Below, in pieces: positions 35,798 through 43,873 of a DNA stretch of 64,000 nucleotides. Every line of letters begins with the position of its first letter. Within the stretch, counting starts at the first letter, position 1. Source of the DNA: Bacillota bacterium (GTDB lineage: Bacteria; Bacillota; UBA4882; UBA8346); contig JAEXDA010000043.1 of assembly GCA_023401925.1 (NCBI GenBank), positions 310,001 to 374,000 of the forward strand, written 5' to 3'. Below the pieces are notes generated by a model. That model had not been told where the DNA came from. It worked only from the letters and a program-made list of their open reading frames with translations, and did not search any database. Both the position numbers and the translations under genes were made by a program.

Positions 35798-37395
35798 TTA
35801 GCACCACTGGATTGACTTTGCGTTTTGGAGGCAGAGCCTTATTTGAAAATGTCAATATCAAATTTTCTGCCGGAAATTGTTATGGCCTGATCGGAGCCAA
35901 CGGCTCCGGAAAATCCACCTTTTTAAAAATACTGGCCGGAGATATTGAACCCAGTAATGGAGAAGTGAGTATTACCCCCGGTGAAAGACTGGCAGTTTTG
36001 AAACAGAACCACTTTGAGTACGATCAATTTCCGGTATTACAAACAGTGATCATGGGACATCAACGGCTTTATACCATCATGAAGGAGAAAGAAGCTTTAT
36101 ACTCAAAGCCTGATTTTTCGGACGCGGATGGCTTGAAAATCGCCGACCTGGAAGGGGAATTTGTTGAACTGAACGGATGGGATGCAGAATCCGATGCAGC
36201 GAAACTTTTAAACGGCCTGGGTATAGAGGTCGCCCTTCATGATAAAAAAATGCTGGAGCTGGATGATAATGAAAAAGTAAGGGTTCTTTTGGCCCAAGCA
36301 TTGTTCGGCAATCCGGATATTTTGCTTCTGGATGAACCCACCAACCATTTGGACTTGGCTTCAATAACTTGGCTGGAAAACTTCTTATATAACTTTGAAA
36401 ATACAGTTATCGTCGTCTCTCATGACCGCCACTTCTTAAATAAGGTATGTACGCATACTGCCGATATTGATTATCATAAAATTCAGTTATATGTCGGGAA
36501 TTATGATTTTTGGTATGAATCCAGTCAGTTGGCCTTAAAACAGATGAAAGACGCCAATAAGAAAACCGAGGCCAAGATGAAAGAATTGCAAGAATTTATT
36601 CAGCGGTTTAGTGCCAACGCCTCAAAATCAAAACAAGCCACCTCACGGAAGAAACAGTTGGAAAGCTTAGTACTGGAAGATATCAAGCCTTCTTCCCGTA
36701 AATATCCGTTTATCGATTTTAAACCCGATCGAGAAGCCGGCAATGAATTGTTGGAAGTTAAAAACTTGACGAAGAAAAATGGGGACGAATTTGTTTTGGA
36801 AAATATCAGTTTCCGGGTACTCAAAGGTGACAAAATCGCTTTCGTCGGCTCCGAAGGATTAGCTAAAACGATACTATTTGAGATCTTGATGGAAGAACTC
36901 GCTGCCGATAGCGGTTCCTTTCAGTGGGGGGTTACCACTTCCCGGGCTTATTTCCCCAAAGATAGCACTGGGTTCTTTCAAGGAATCGAACTTTCGCTGG
37001 TAGATTGGATGCGACAGTTTTCGAAGGACCAAACCGAAACGTTTCTAAGAGGGTGGCTCGGGCGCGTTTTATTTTCCGGAGACGAAGCCCTCAAAAAAGC
37101 GCAAGTTTTATCCGGTGGTGAAAGGGTTCGTTGTATGCTGGCCCGGATGATGCTTTCCGGGGCCAATGTCCTTATCCTGGATGAACCCACCAATCATTTG
37201 GATTTAGAATCAATAACCGCCCTTAATAATGGATTGATGAATTATAAAGGGACGTTGCTGTTTACTTCCCATGATCACCAATTTGTCCAAACGATTGCCA
37301 ACCGCATCATTGAAATTACTCCAAAGGGTATTATTGACCAGCGGATGAGCTATGATGAATATCTTGAAAAGCAAGATTTACAAATGGTTGGTTGA
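35794..37395 (+). CDS. ABC-F family ATPase
   Basis: 533 aa with two ABC domains and no membrane helices; ABC-F proteins act on the ribosome. Domain 1 has a standard Walker A (GANGSGKST) and Walker B LLLDEPTNHLD, but its signature LSGGE is replaced by LDDNEK. Domain 2 has LSGGERVRCMLARMML and LILDEPTNHLD, but its Walker A is changed to GSEGLAKT. The inter-domain linker (~residues 240-310) is charged and helical. The pattern recalls the YbiT-like branch. It is translationally coupled to the rhomboid-like gene, and a terminator follows. Confidence 0.9.
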   Translation: MISTTGLTLRFGGRALFENVNIKFSAGNCYGLIGANGSGKSTFLKILAGDIEPSNGEVSITPGERLAVLKQNHFEYDQFPVLQTVIMGHQRLYTIMKEKEALYSKPDFSDADGLKIADLEGEFVELNGWDAESDAAKLLNGLGIEVALHDKKMLELDDNEKVRVLLAQALFGNPDILLLDEPTNHLDLASITWLENFLYNFENTVIVVSHDRHFLNKVCTHTADIDYHKIQLYVGNYDFWYESSQLALKQMKDANKKTEAKMKELQEFIQRFSANASKSKQATSRKKQLESLVLEDIKPSSRKYPFIDFKPDREAGNELLEVKNLTKKNGDEFVLENISFRVLKGDKIAFVGSEGLAKTILFEILMEELAADSGSFQWGVTTSRAYFPKDSTGFFQGIELSLVDWMRQFSKDQTETFLRGWLGRVLFSGDEALKKAQVLSGGERVRCMLARMMLSGANVLILDEPTNHLDLESITALNNGLMNYKGTLLFTSHDHQFVQTIANRIIEITPKGIIDQRMSYDEYLEKQDLQMVG

Positions 37396-37500
37396 TGAAG
37401 TGCTTCCAACGTCCGCTACGTTTTTTCATTTAGACTTACAACCGTTAACACGATAATCAAGGAATCAATAACAAACGGTTTTAAGTTTAATCGAATCGCA

Positions 37501-37535
37501 AAAAAGCAAAGTCCAAAATGGGGCTTTGCTTTTTT
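37501..37535 (+). terminator. Rho-independent terminator between the ABC-F operon and nif
   Basis: AAAAAGCAAAGTCC (37501-37514) pairs with GGGCTTTGCTTTTT (37521-37534) around AAAATG, with one G-U pair, ending in a T-run. Confidence 0.9.
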
Positions 37536-37551
37536 ATTGCCAACTCATGTT

Positions 37552-37742
37552 ATGTTTGTGTTATATAATAGATCCCGATGATGACAAATTTTAAAAAAAA
37601 GAACAGTTCAAGGTGATAGATTTTGTATACAACATACTCAATACCCCGTAACTTATTGTTAACTTGATTTTGTAATGTTTGTGTTAGATATCAATTGACT
37701 TTTTACAGAGAATGTTATATTTTATAAATAACCTAACACAAA
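37552..37742. promoter_or_regulatory. Three TTTGTGTTA motifs around the nifH promoter
   Basis: ATGTTTGTGTTA occurs identically at 37552-37563 and 37675-37686. Its core recurs inverted as TAACACAAA at 37734-37742. The second and third copies face each other 47 bases apart and bracket the likely promoter. A regulator that binds them is not encoded in the window as far as I can tell. Confidence 0.55.
37695..37721 (+). promoter_or_regulatory. Likely nifH promoter
   Basis: TTGACT (37695-37700) and TATATT (37716-37721) preceded by TG one base upstream (extended -10). The 15-base spacer is short; TATTTT at 37718-37723 gives 17 bases. It lies about 55 bases upstream of nifH. Confidence 0.5.
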
Positions 37743-37779
37743 ACTTACAAAAACTCTTTTCGAAAGGTAGGTATGACAG

Positions 37780-38604
37780 ATGCGCAAGATTGCAATTTAT
37801 GGTAAAGGTGGCATCGGGAAATCAACGACCACGCAAAACACCGTAGCAGGCTTGGCCGAAGCAGGGAAAAAGGTCATGGTGGTCGGTTGTGACCCTAAAG
37901 CTGATTCGACCCGTTTATTGCTGGGAGGGCTCGCCCAGAAGTCAGTGCTTGATACTTTAAGGGAAGAAGGCGAGGACATCGATTTGGATTACATTATGCG
38001 TACCGGATACGGCAATACGCTATGTGTAGAATCCGGCGGTCCTGAGCCTGGTGTTGGTTGTGCGGGGCGTGGAATCATTACTTCCATCAACATGTTGGAA
38101 CAGCTCGGTGCTTACGATGGTGATAAACAACTTGATTATGCTTTTTATGATGTTTTAGGCGATGTTGTTTGCGGCGGTTTTGCCATGCCGATCCGGGAAG
38201 GAAAAGCCCAAGAAATTTATATCGTCGTTTCCGGTGAGATGATGGCGATGTATGCGGCCAATAACATCTGCAAAGGTATTATGAAGTTTGCCGAAGCCGG
38301 TGGGGTCAGACTGGGTGGCCTCATTTGTAACAGCCGTAAAGTTGACAATGAGGAAGCCATGATCCAAGCTCTTGCCAAAAAAATCGGCACTCAAATGATT
38401 TATTTCGTACCCCGTGACAACATGGTTCAAAAGGCCGAGATTAACCGGAAGACAGTGATTGATTATGATCCGACCCATCCCCAAGCACAACATTATCGCA
38501 ACTTGTCGAAAAGGATTGATGAAAACGAAATGTTTGTAATCCCTAAACCCTTGGAAATCGAAGAATTAGAGCACTTACTGATTGAATACGGTATTGCGGA
38601 CTAG
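37780..38604 (+). CDS. nifH: Nitrogenase iron protein (dinitrogenase reductase)
   Basis: 274 aa. The homodimer passes electrons from ferredoxin to the NifDK protein with ATP hydrolysis. The P-loop is GKGGIGKSTTTQN (residues 8-20). Cluster ligands lie in GGPEPGVGCAGRG and VLGDVVCGGFAMPI. The target Arg for ADP-ribosylation by DraT is present in the CAGRG motif. The start is ATG 37780 with AGGTAGG upstream. It is first in a ten-gene nif cluster. Confidence 0.98.
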   Translation: MRKIAIYGKGGIGKSTTTQNTVAGLAEAGKKVMVVGCDPKADSTRLLLGGLAQKSVLDTLREEGEDIDLDYIMRTGYGNTLCVESGGPEPGVGCAGRGIITSINMLEQLGAYDGDKQLDYAFYDVLGDVVCGGFAMPIREGKAQEIYIVVSGEMMAMYAANNICKGIMKFAEAGGVRLGGLICNSRKVDNEEAMIQALAKKIGTQMIYFVPRDNMVQKAEINRKTVIDYDPTHPQAQHYRNLSKRIDENEMFVIPKPLEIEELEHLLIEYGIAD

Positions 38605-38634
38605 TAATTGAGAAAGAATGAGGGGGAAAAATTC

Positions 38635-38961
38635 ATGTTGATGATCAAGGCGATTGTTCGTCCGGAAAAATGTGATAGTGTGCTTGCCGCTTTAATGGAT
38701 GCCGGGTTTCCGGCTGTAACCAAGGTGGCGGTTTTCGGACGGGGTAAGCAACGAGGACTCAAAGTCGGTGAAGTTCATTATGATGAGTTGCCGAAAGAAT
38801 TATTGATTATGGTCATACCCGATGGTGATAAAGATTTTGTAATTAATACGATTTTAGAAAATGCCCGGACCGGAGAGAAAGGTTCCTTTGGAGATGGTAA
38901 AATATTTGTTTTACCGGTAGCGGAAGTTTACACAGTGAGCTCCGGAGTGAAGGAATCCTGA
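38635..38961 (+). CDS. nifI1: PII-like nitrogenase regulator NifI1
   Basis: 108 aa, GlnB/PII fold. It opens MLMIKAIVRPEKCDSVLAAL, contains the FGRGKQRGLKVG segment before a short T-loop, and ends with DGKIFVLPVAEVYTVSSG. In methanogens and clostridia NifI1 with NifI2 binds 2-oxoglutarate and ATP and switches nitrogenase off when ammonium is present. ATG 38635 follows GAGGGGG. Its place between nifH and nifD, directly before nifI2, is the defining arrangement. Confidence 0.95.
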   Translation: MLMIKAIVRPEKCDSVLAALMDAGFPAVTKVAVFGRGKQRGLKVGEVHYDELPKELLIMVIPDGDKDFVINTILENARTGEKGSFGDGKIFVLPVAEVYTVSSGVKES

Positions 38962-38989
38962 ATTTAGAATTTGGAAAGGTGGCAGCCCC

Positions 38990-39370
38990 ATGCAAGAAGT
39001 AATGGCGATGATTCGTATTAACATGATGAATAAAACCAAAAAAGCCCTTGTGGATGCGGGAATATCCTCTTTTACCGCCACTGGAAACGTGGTCGGAAGA
39101 GGGAAGGGGCAAGTTGATTTTAAGGTATTGGAGGGGGCCGGGGCTGGGTATGATGAGGCCATTTCGCAGCTTGGTAAAGGCCCGCGCTTAATCCCTAAAA
39201 GATTATTGATGGTTGTGGTACCTGATAAATTGGTTCAGACAGTGGTTCAAACGATCATTGAGACAAACAGGACCGGTCAACCCGGAGACGGCAAAATTTT
39301 TGTAAATCCGGTTTTGGATGCCGTCAGGGTACGGACCGGCGAATCCGGAGATCAAGTACTCGATGATTGA
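38990..39370 (+). CDS. nifI2: PII-like nitrogenase regulator NifI2
   Basis: 126 aa. It opens MQEVMAMIRINMMNKTKKAL with a VVGRGKGQVDFKVLEGA segment and a longer T-loop than NifI1, and ends with a GDGKIFVNPVLDAVRVRTG motif. With NifI1 it should form the complex that binds NifDK and blocks NifH docking. It is 28 bases after nifI1 and 33 bases before nifD. Confidence 0.95.
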   Translation: MQEVMAMIRINMMNKTKKALVDAGISSFTATGNVVGRGKGQVDFKVLEGAGAGYDEAISQLGKGPRLIPKRLLMVVVPDKLVQTVVQTIIETNRTGQPGDGKIFVNPVLDAVRVRTGESGDQVLDD

Positions 39371-39403
39371 TTACCATGAATATTAATTGCGGAGGTGGAC
39401 CTG

Positions 39404-41029
39404 GTGATAAATAAAAAGCCTGATGCGCAAGAAGTCAAAGATGAGATATTAAAGTCATATCCGGCTAAGGTGGCTCGGAAACGTCAAAAACATATGGTTT
39501 TAAATGAACCCGATCCGGTACTAATGCCCCAAGTAGAGTCCAATGTAAGAACCATTCCGGGGATTATTACCCAACGTGGTTGTACTTATGCGGGATGCAA
39601 AGGTGTGGTGCTCGGACCGACCCGGGATATTTTAAATCTTACCCATGGCCCGATTGGATGTGGTTTTTACAGTTGGCTTACCCGCCGGAATCAAACCCGT
39701 CCGGAAGGTGATGAAGATGCCAATTTTATGACGTATTGTTTTTCCACCGACATGCAGGAAGAGAATATTGTCTTTGGCGGTGAAAAAAAGCTGAAACAAG
39801 CTATCCGTGAAGCTTATGAAATTTTCAAGCCGAAGGCCATCGGTATCTTCTCCACATGCCCGGTCGGATTAATTGGTGACGATGTTCATGCCGTAGCCCG
39901 GGAAATGAAAGAAGAATTGGGAATCAATATCTTTGGTTTTAGTTGTGAAGGGTATAAAGGTGTCAGTCAGTCTGCCGGGCATCATATCGCGAATAATCAA
40001 TTGTTTAAACATATCATTGGTCAGGATGATACACCCCACGAAGATAAATTTAAAATCAACGTCATGGGTGAGTATAATATCGGCGGCGATGCTTTTGTGA
40101 TTGAAGACTTAATCGCCAAGACCGGAATTAAATTGATTGCGACCTTTAGTGGTAATTCTACCTATGAACAATTTGCCAATTCCCATACGGCAGACTTGAA
40201 TGTGGTGATGTGCCATCGCTCCATTAATTATGTAGCTGAAATGATGGAGGCGAAATATGGTATTCCTTGGATTAAGGGTAATTTTATCGGGGCAGAAAGT
40301 ACAGCCAAGACTTTACAAAAAATTGCCGCTTATTTTGATGATCCTGAGCTCACGGCGAGGGTGGAAAAGGTCATTGCCGAAGAAATGGCAGAGGTTAAAA
40401 AGGTTCAGGATGATGTCCGTTCCCGCTGTGAAGGGAAGACAGCCATGCTCTTTGTTGGTGGATCCAGGGCTCATCATTATCAAGATTTATTTAAAGATAT
40501 CGGCATGAAGACGGTAGCAGCCGGATATGAATTTGCTCATCGGGATGATTATGAAGGACGCCGGGTAATGCCCACCATTAAAGTGGATGCCGATAGCCGG
40601 AATATCGAGCAGTTGGAAGTTGGACCTGATCCGGAATTATACCGGCCGCGTAAAAGCGAGGAAGAACTGAAAGCTTTAGAGGAAAAAGGTTTTCGGTTTA
40701 AAGATTATGACGGAATGATGGAAGAAATGGATGAAAAGTCTCTGATCATTGACGATATCAGCCATTATGAAACCGAACGATTGCTGGAAATCTACAAACC
40801 TTCAGTATTTTGCGCCGGGATTAAGGAAAAATACGTGATTCAAAAATGGGGTATTCCTTGTAAACAGCTTCATAACTATGATTATAGCGGTCCCTATGCC
40901 GGATTCAGAGGCGCCATTAATTTCTATAAGGAAATCGATCGGATGGTAAACACCAAAATATGGCACTTGATTGAAGCGCCATGGCAAAAAGATCCGGAAT
41001 TAATTGCCTCTTTTAATGTCAACGGATAA
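39404..41029 (+). CDS. nifD: Nitrogenase molybdenum-iron protein alpha chain
   Basis: 541 aa. P-cluster ligands are Cys60 (RGCTYAGCKG), Cys86 (HGPIGCGFYSW) and Cys152 (STCPVG). FeMo-cofactor ligands are Cys270 (VVMCHRS) and His490 (KQLHNYDYSGPYAG). Substrate-path residues GVSQSAGHH and the cofactor-contacting Arg in LTRRNQ are kept. The chain is ~50 residues longer than Azotobacter NifD because of an insert at about residues 390-440, as in clostridial and other strict-anaerobe enzymes. GTG 39404 follows GGAGG at 8 bases; GTG 39395 overlaps that site. Confidence 0.98.
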   Translation: MINKKPDAQEVKDEILKSYPAKVARKRQKHMVLNEPDPVLMPQVESNVRTIPGIITQRGCTYAGCKGVVLGPTRDILNLTHGPIGCGFYSWLTRRNQTRPEGDEDANFMTYCFSTDMQEENIVFGGEKKLKQAIREAYEIFKPKAIGIFSTCPVGLIGDDVHAVAREMKEELGINIFGFSCEGYKGVSQSAGHHIANNQLFKHIIGQDDTPHEDKFKINVMGEYNIGGDAFVIEDLIAKTGIKLIATFSGNSTYEQFANSHTADLNVVMCHRSINYVAEMMEAKYGIPWIKGNFIGAESTAKTLQKIAAYFDDPELTARVEKVIAEEMAEVKKVQDDVRSRCEGKTAMLFVGGSRAHHYQDLFKDIGMKTVAAGYEFAHRDDYEGRRVMPTIKVDADSRNIEQLEVGPDPELYRPRKSEEELKALEEKGFRFKDYDGMMEEMDEKSLIIDDISHYETERLLEIYKPSVFCAGIKEKYVIQKWGIPCKQLHNYDYSGPYAGFRGAINFYKEIDRMVNTKIWHLIEAPWQKDPELIASFNVNG

Positions 41030-41078
41030 TGAGTATCGTTCAAACCGGAAGTTAAGTTTTTCCAAAGGAGAGTGTAAA

Positions 41079-42455
41079 ATGCTATTACGCCATACACCCA
41101 AAGAAATTAAAGCACGCGAAGCTTTAATGGTCAATCCCGCCAAGACTTGCCAGCCGATTGGCGCAATGTATGCAGCTTTGGGTATTCATAATTGTTTGCC
41201 CCAAAGCCATGGTTCCCAGGGATGTTGTGCATATCACCGGAGTACTTTGACCCGTCACTATAAGGAACCGGTTATGGCCGCAACCAGTTCGTTTACGGAA
41301 GGTTCCTCGGTTTTTGGAGGTCAAGCCAATTTGCTGGAGGCCATCGGGAATATTTTTACGATTTATAAGCCCGATGTCATTGCAGTTCACACCACTTGCT
41401 TGTCGGAAACCATTGGAGATGATATTCCCCAGATCGTAGCCAAAGCCAAGGAAGAGGGCAAAATTCCGGAGGGTAAGTATGTAATTCATACCAATACCCC
41501 GAGTTATGTCGGTTCTCATGTTACCGGTTTTGCGAATATGACCCGCGGTATGGTTGATTATTTTTCCGAAAAAACCGGTGTTCAAAAAAATCAGATTAAC
41601 GTCATCCCGGGCTGGGTTGAACCCGCGGATATGCGCGAAATTAAGCTTCTAGCCAAAGAAATGGGAGTCAAGATCGTCCTTTTTCCGGATACTTCGGATG
41701 TATTGGATACACCGCAAACCGGTAAGTACCGCATGTTTCCCAAAGGCGGAGTAACCATTCCCGAATTGAAGAGTACTGGTGACAGCAAAGCTACGATAGC
41801 TCTTGGCGCTTCTGCCTCAGGACCTGCCGCCGAAATGCTGGATTCTAAATGCAAGGTGAAATGTCATATTCTTGACTTGCCTATCGGAATTCAAGCGACG
41901 GATAATTTCATCAATACCTTGCGGACAGTGGCCGGAGTGAATGTACCGGATTCTATCAGTGAAGAACGAGGCCGGATGGTGGATGTCATCACCGATATGC
42001 AGCAATATTTTTACCACAAAAAAGTGGCTTTGGTCGGCGATCCGGATCAATTAATCGCGTTAACCCGGTTTTTACTGGAATTGGATATGATCCCGGCTCA
42101 TATCGTGACAGGTACCCCTGGCAAGGCTTTTGAAGAAAGAATCCGGAGTATTCTGAAAGATTCTGTTCCCAACGCCAATGTCCGTGCGGCCGGTGATATG
42201 TTTTTATTGCATCAATGGATTATAAACGAACCCGTCGATTTGATTATTGGGAATACTTATTGCAAATATATCGCCAAGGATGAAGATATTCCTTTTGTTC
42301 GTTTCGGATTCCCGATCGAAGACCGGATTGGTCACAGCTTATTCCCGACTGTGGGTTACCGGGGCGGAATGAGACTGGTTGAAAAAATCCTAGACGTTTT
42401 CATGGATCGTCAAGATCGTGATGCTGATGATACGACTATCGAGTTACAAATGTAA
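41079..42455 (+). CDS. nifK: Nitrogenase molybdenum-iron protein beta chain
   Basis: 458 aa, the short form without the ~50-residue N-terminal arm of Azotobacter NifK; this goes with the NifD insert. P-cluster ligands are Cys24 (PAKTCQPIGA), Cys49 (HGSQGCCAYHRS) and Cys107 (TTCLSETIGDD). The end VGYRGGMRLVEKILDVFMD is typical. ATG 41079 has AAAGGAGAG upstream; an in-frame ATG at 41004 would overlap the nifD end and is rejected. Confidence 0.97.
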   Translation: MLLRHTPKEIKAREALMVNPAKTCQPIGAMYAALGIHNCLPQSHGSQGCCAYHRSTLTRHYKEPVMAATSSFTEGSSVFGGQANLLEAIGNIFTIYKPDVIAVHTTCLSETIGDDIPQIVAKAKEEGKIPEGKYVIHTNTPSYVGSHVTGFANMTRGMVDYFSEKTGVQKNQINVIPGWVEPADMREIKLLAKEMGVKIVLFPDTSDVLDTPQTGKYRMFPKGGVTIPELKSTGDSKATIALGASASGPAAEMLDSKCKVKCHILDLPIGIQATDNFINTLRTVAGVNVPDSISEERGRMVDVITDMQQYFYHKKVALVGDPDQLIALTRFLLELDMIPAHIVTGTPGKAFEERIRSILKDSVPNANVRAAGDMFLLHQWIINEPVDLIIGNTYCKYIAKDEDIPFVRFGFPIEDRIGHSLFPTVGYRGGMRLVEKILDVFMDRQDRDADDTTIELQM

Positions 42456-42488
42456 TTGTTTTACCATTCAAAATAAGGAGTGAGTCCA

Positions 42489-43862
42489 ATGGCTGTATTG
42501 GAACAACGGCAAAAACAGATTTTTAAAAAGGGGGTATCAACCCCTTTCGAGATGGAGTGCAGTAAACCGAGTTTAGCTGGTTCCGTCAGCCAGCGGGCTT
42601 GTGTTTTTTGCGGTTCCCGGGTGGTGTTATACCCGATTGCCGATGCGATCCATCTGGTTCACGGGCCTATCGGATGCGCCGCTTATACCTGGGATATCCG
42701 GGGAGCTCTTTCATCCGGCCCGGAGCTGCATCGATTGAGTTTTTCCACGGATTTGCAGGAACTCGATGTAATTACCGGCGGCGAAAAGAAATTGTATGCG
42801 GCTTTGATAGAACTAATCGACCGGTATCAGCCGGGAGCTGCTTTTGTTTATTCTACTTGTATCATCGGAATTATCGGCGATGATGTGGCGGCTGTTTGTA
42901 AAAAGGTCAGTCTGGAAAAGGGTATTCCGGTTTTACCTGTGGATTCGGAAGGGTTTAAAGGGACCAAAAAAGATGGCTACCGGGCTGCCTGTGGTGCTTT
43001 ATTTAAATTAACCGGAACAAAAACTCCCGAAGATATCTCGAAATATAGCATTAACATTATGGGTGAGTTTAACGTAGCCGGAGAAAGTTGGATTATCCGT
43101 TCTTATTATGAAAGAATGGGTGTTCAGGTTGTTTCCTGTTTAACGGGGGATGCCAGAATTGAAGAGATTCAACGTTCTCATGGAGCAGCCTTGAATGTTG
43201 TTCAGTGTTCTGGCTCCATGGTTTATTTAGCGAAAATGTTTGAAGAGCATTATGGGACCCCTTACCTAAGGGTTGCTTATTTTGGGATCGAGGATGTTTC
43301 GGAAGCTTTATATAGCGTAGCCCGTTTCTTCAAAGATCCCGAATTGATGAAAAGGACCCAGAAATTGGTCCGTGAAGAGATTGAGGCGATATACCCGAAG
43401 TTGCAAGAATATAAAGAAAAATTAACCGGTAAAAAGGCCGCTATTTATGTTGGTGGAGCTTTTAAAGCCTTCGCCTTAGTTAGGGCATTGCGCTTACTAG
43501 GTATGAAAGTTGTAATGGTTGGATCGCAAACCGGAAACAAAGATGATTATCAACAACTCCAAAATATGTGTGATGAAGGAACAATCATCGTAGATGATAC
43601 CAATCCATTGGAATTAGCGGAATTTGTCAAGGAAAAAGGGGTTGACCTGCTGATTGGTGGTGTAAAGGAACGTCCCATTGCATATAAAATGGGCATCGGC
43701 TTTTGCGATCATAATCATGAACGGAAGATCCCCTTAGCAGGATTCATTGGCATGTTGCATTTTGCAGAAGAAATTTATTCTTCGGTTCATAGCCCGGTAT
43801 GGAAATTTGTATCCGGGCGTCGGGATTTGAAGGATAACGAAAGTATAGAGGCGGGCGCCTAG
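42489..43862 (+). CDS. nifE: Nitrogenase FeMo-cofactor assembly scaffold NifE
   Basis: 457 aa, homologous to NifD; with NifN it holds the NifB product while molybdenum and homocitrate are added. Cluster-binding Cys lie in QRACVFCGSRV, HGPIGCAAYTW and YSTCIIGIIGDD. The cofactor-site Cys of NifD is seen as VVQCSGSMVYLA, and VDSEGFKGTKKDGY replaces the NifD substrate-path motif. ATG 42489 has AAGGAG 9 bases upstream. It is 11 bases before nifN. Confidence 0.96.
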   Translation: MAVLEQRQKQIFKKGVSTPFEMECSKPSLAGSVSQRACVFCGSRVVLYPIADAIHLVHGPIGCAAYTWDIRGALSSGPELHRLSFSTDLQELDVITGGEKKLYAALIELIDRYQPGAAFVYSTCIIGIIGDDVAAVCKKVSLEKGIPVLPVDSEGFKGTKKDGYRAACGALFKLTGTKTPEDISKYSINIMGEFNVAGESWIIRSYYERMGVQVVSCLTGDARIEEIQRSHGAALNVVQCSGSMVYLAKMFEEHYGTPYLRVAYFGIEDVSEALYSVARFFKDPELMKRTQKLVREEIEAIYPKLQEYKEKLTGKKAAIYVGGAFKAFALVRALRLLGMKVVMVGSQTGNKDDYQQLQNMCDEGTIIVDDTNPLELAEFVKEKGVDLLIGGVKERPIAYKMGIGFCDHNHERKIPLAGFIGMLHFAEEIYSSVHSPVWKFVSGRRDLKDNESIEAGA

Positions 43863-43873
43863 GAGGCTCCAAA

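Larger units (their letters stand above)
37396..37779. other. nif control region
   Basis: Holds the ABC-F terminator, three copies of a 9-mer and the likely nifH promoter, all annotated separately. No GlnR/TnrA box (TGTNA-N7-TNACA) and no SigN-type -24/-12 element were seen, so control is unlikely to be of the NifA/SigN kind. Confidence 0.6.

Noticed and set aside
37396..37779. GlnR/TnrA or SigN sites before nifH
   Set aside because: No TGTNA-N7-TNACA and no GG-N10-GC element was found on reading both strands.
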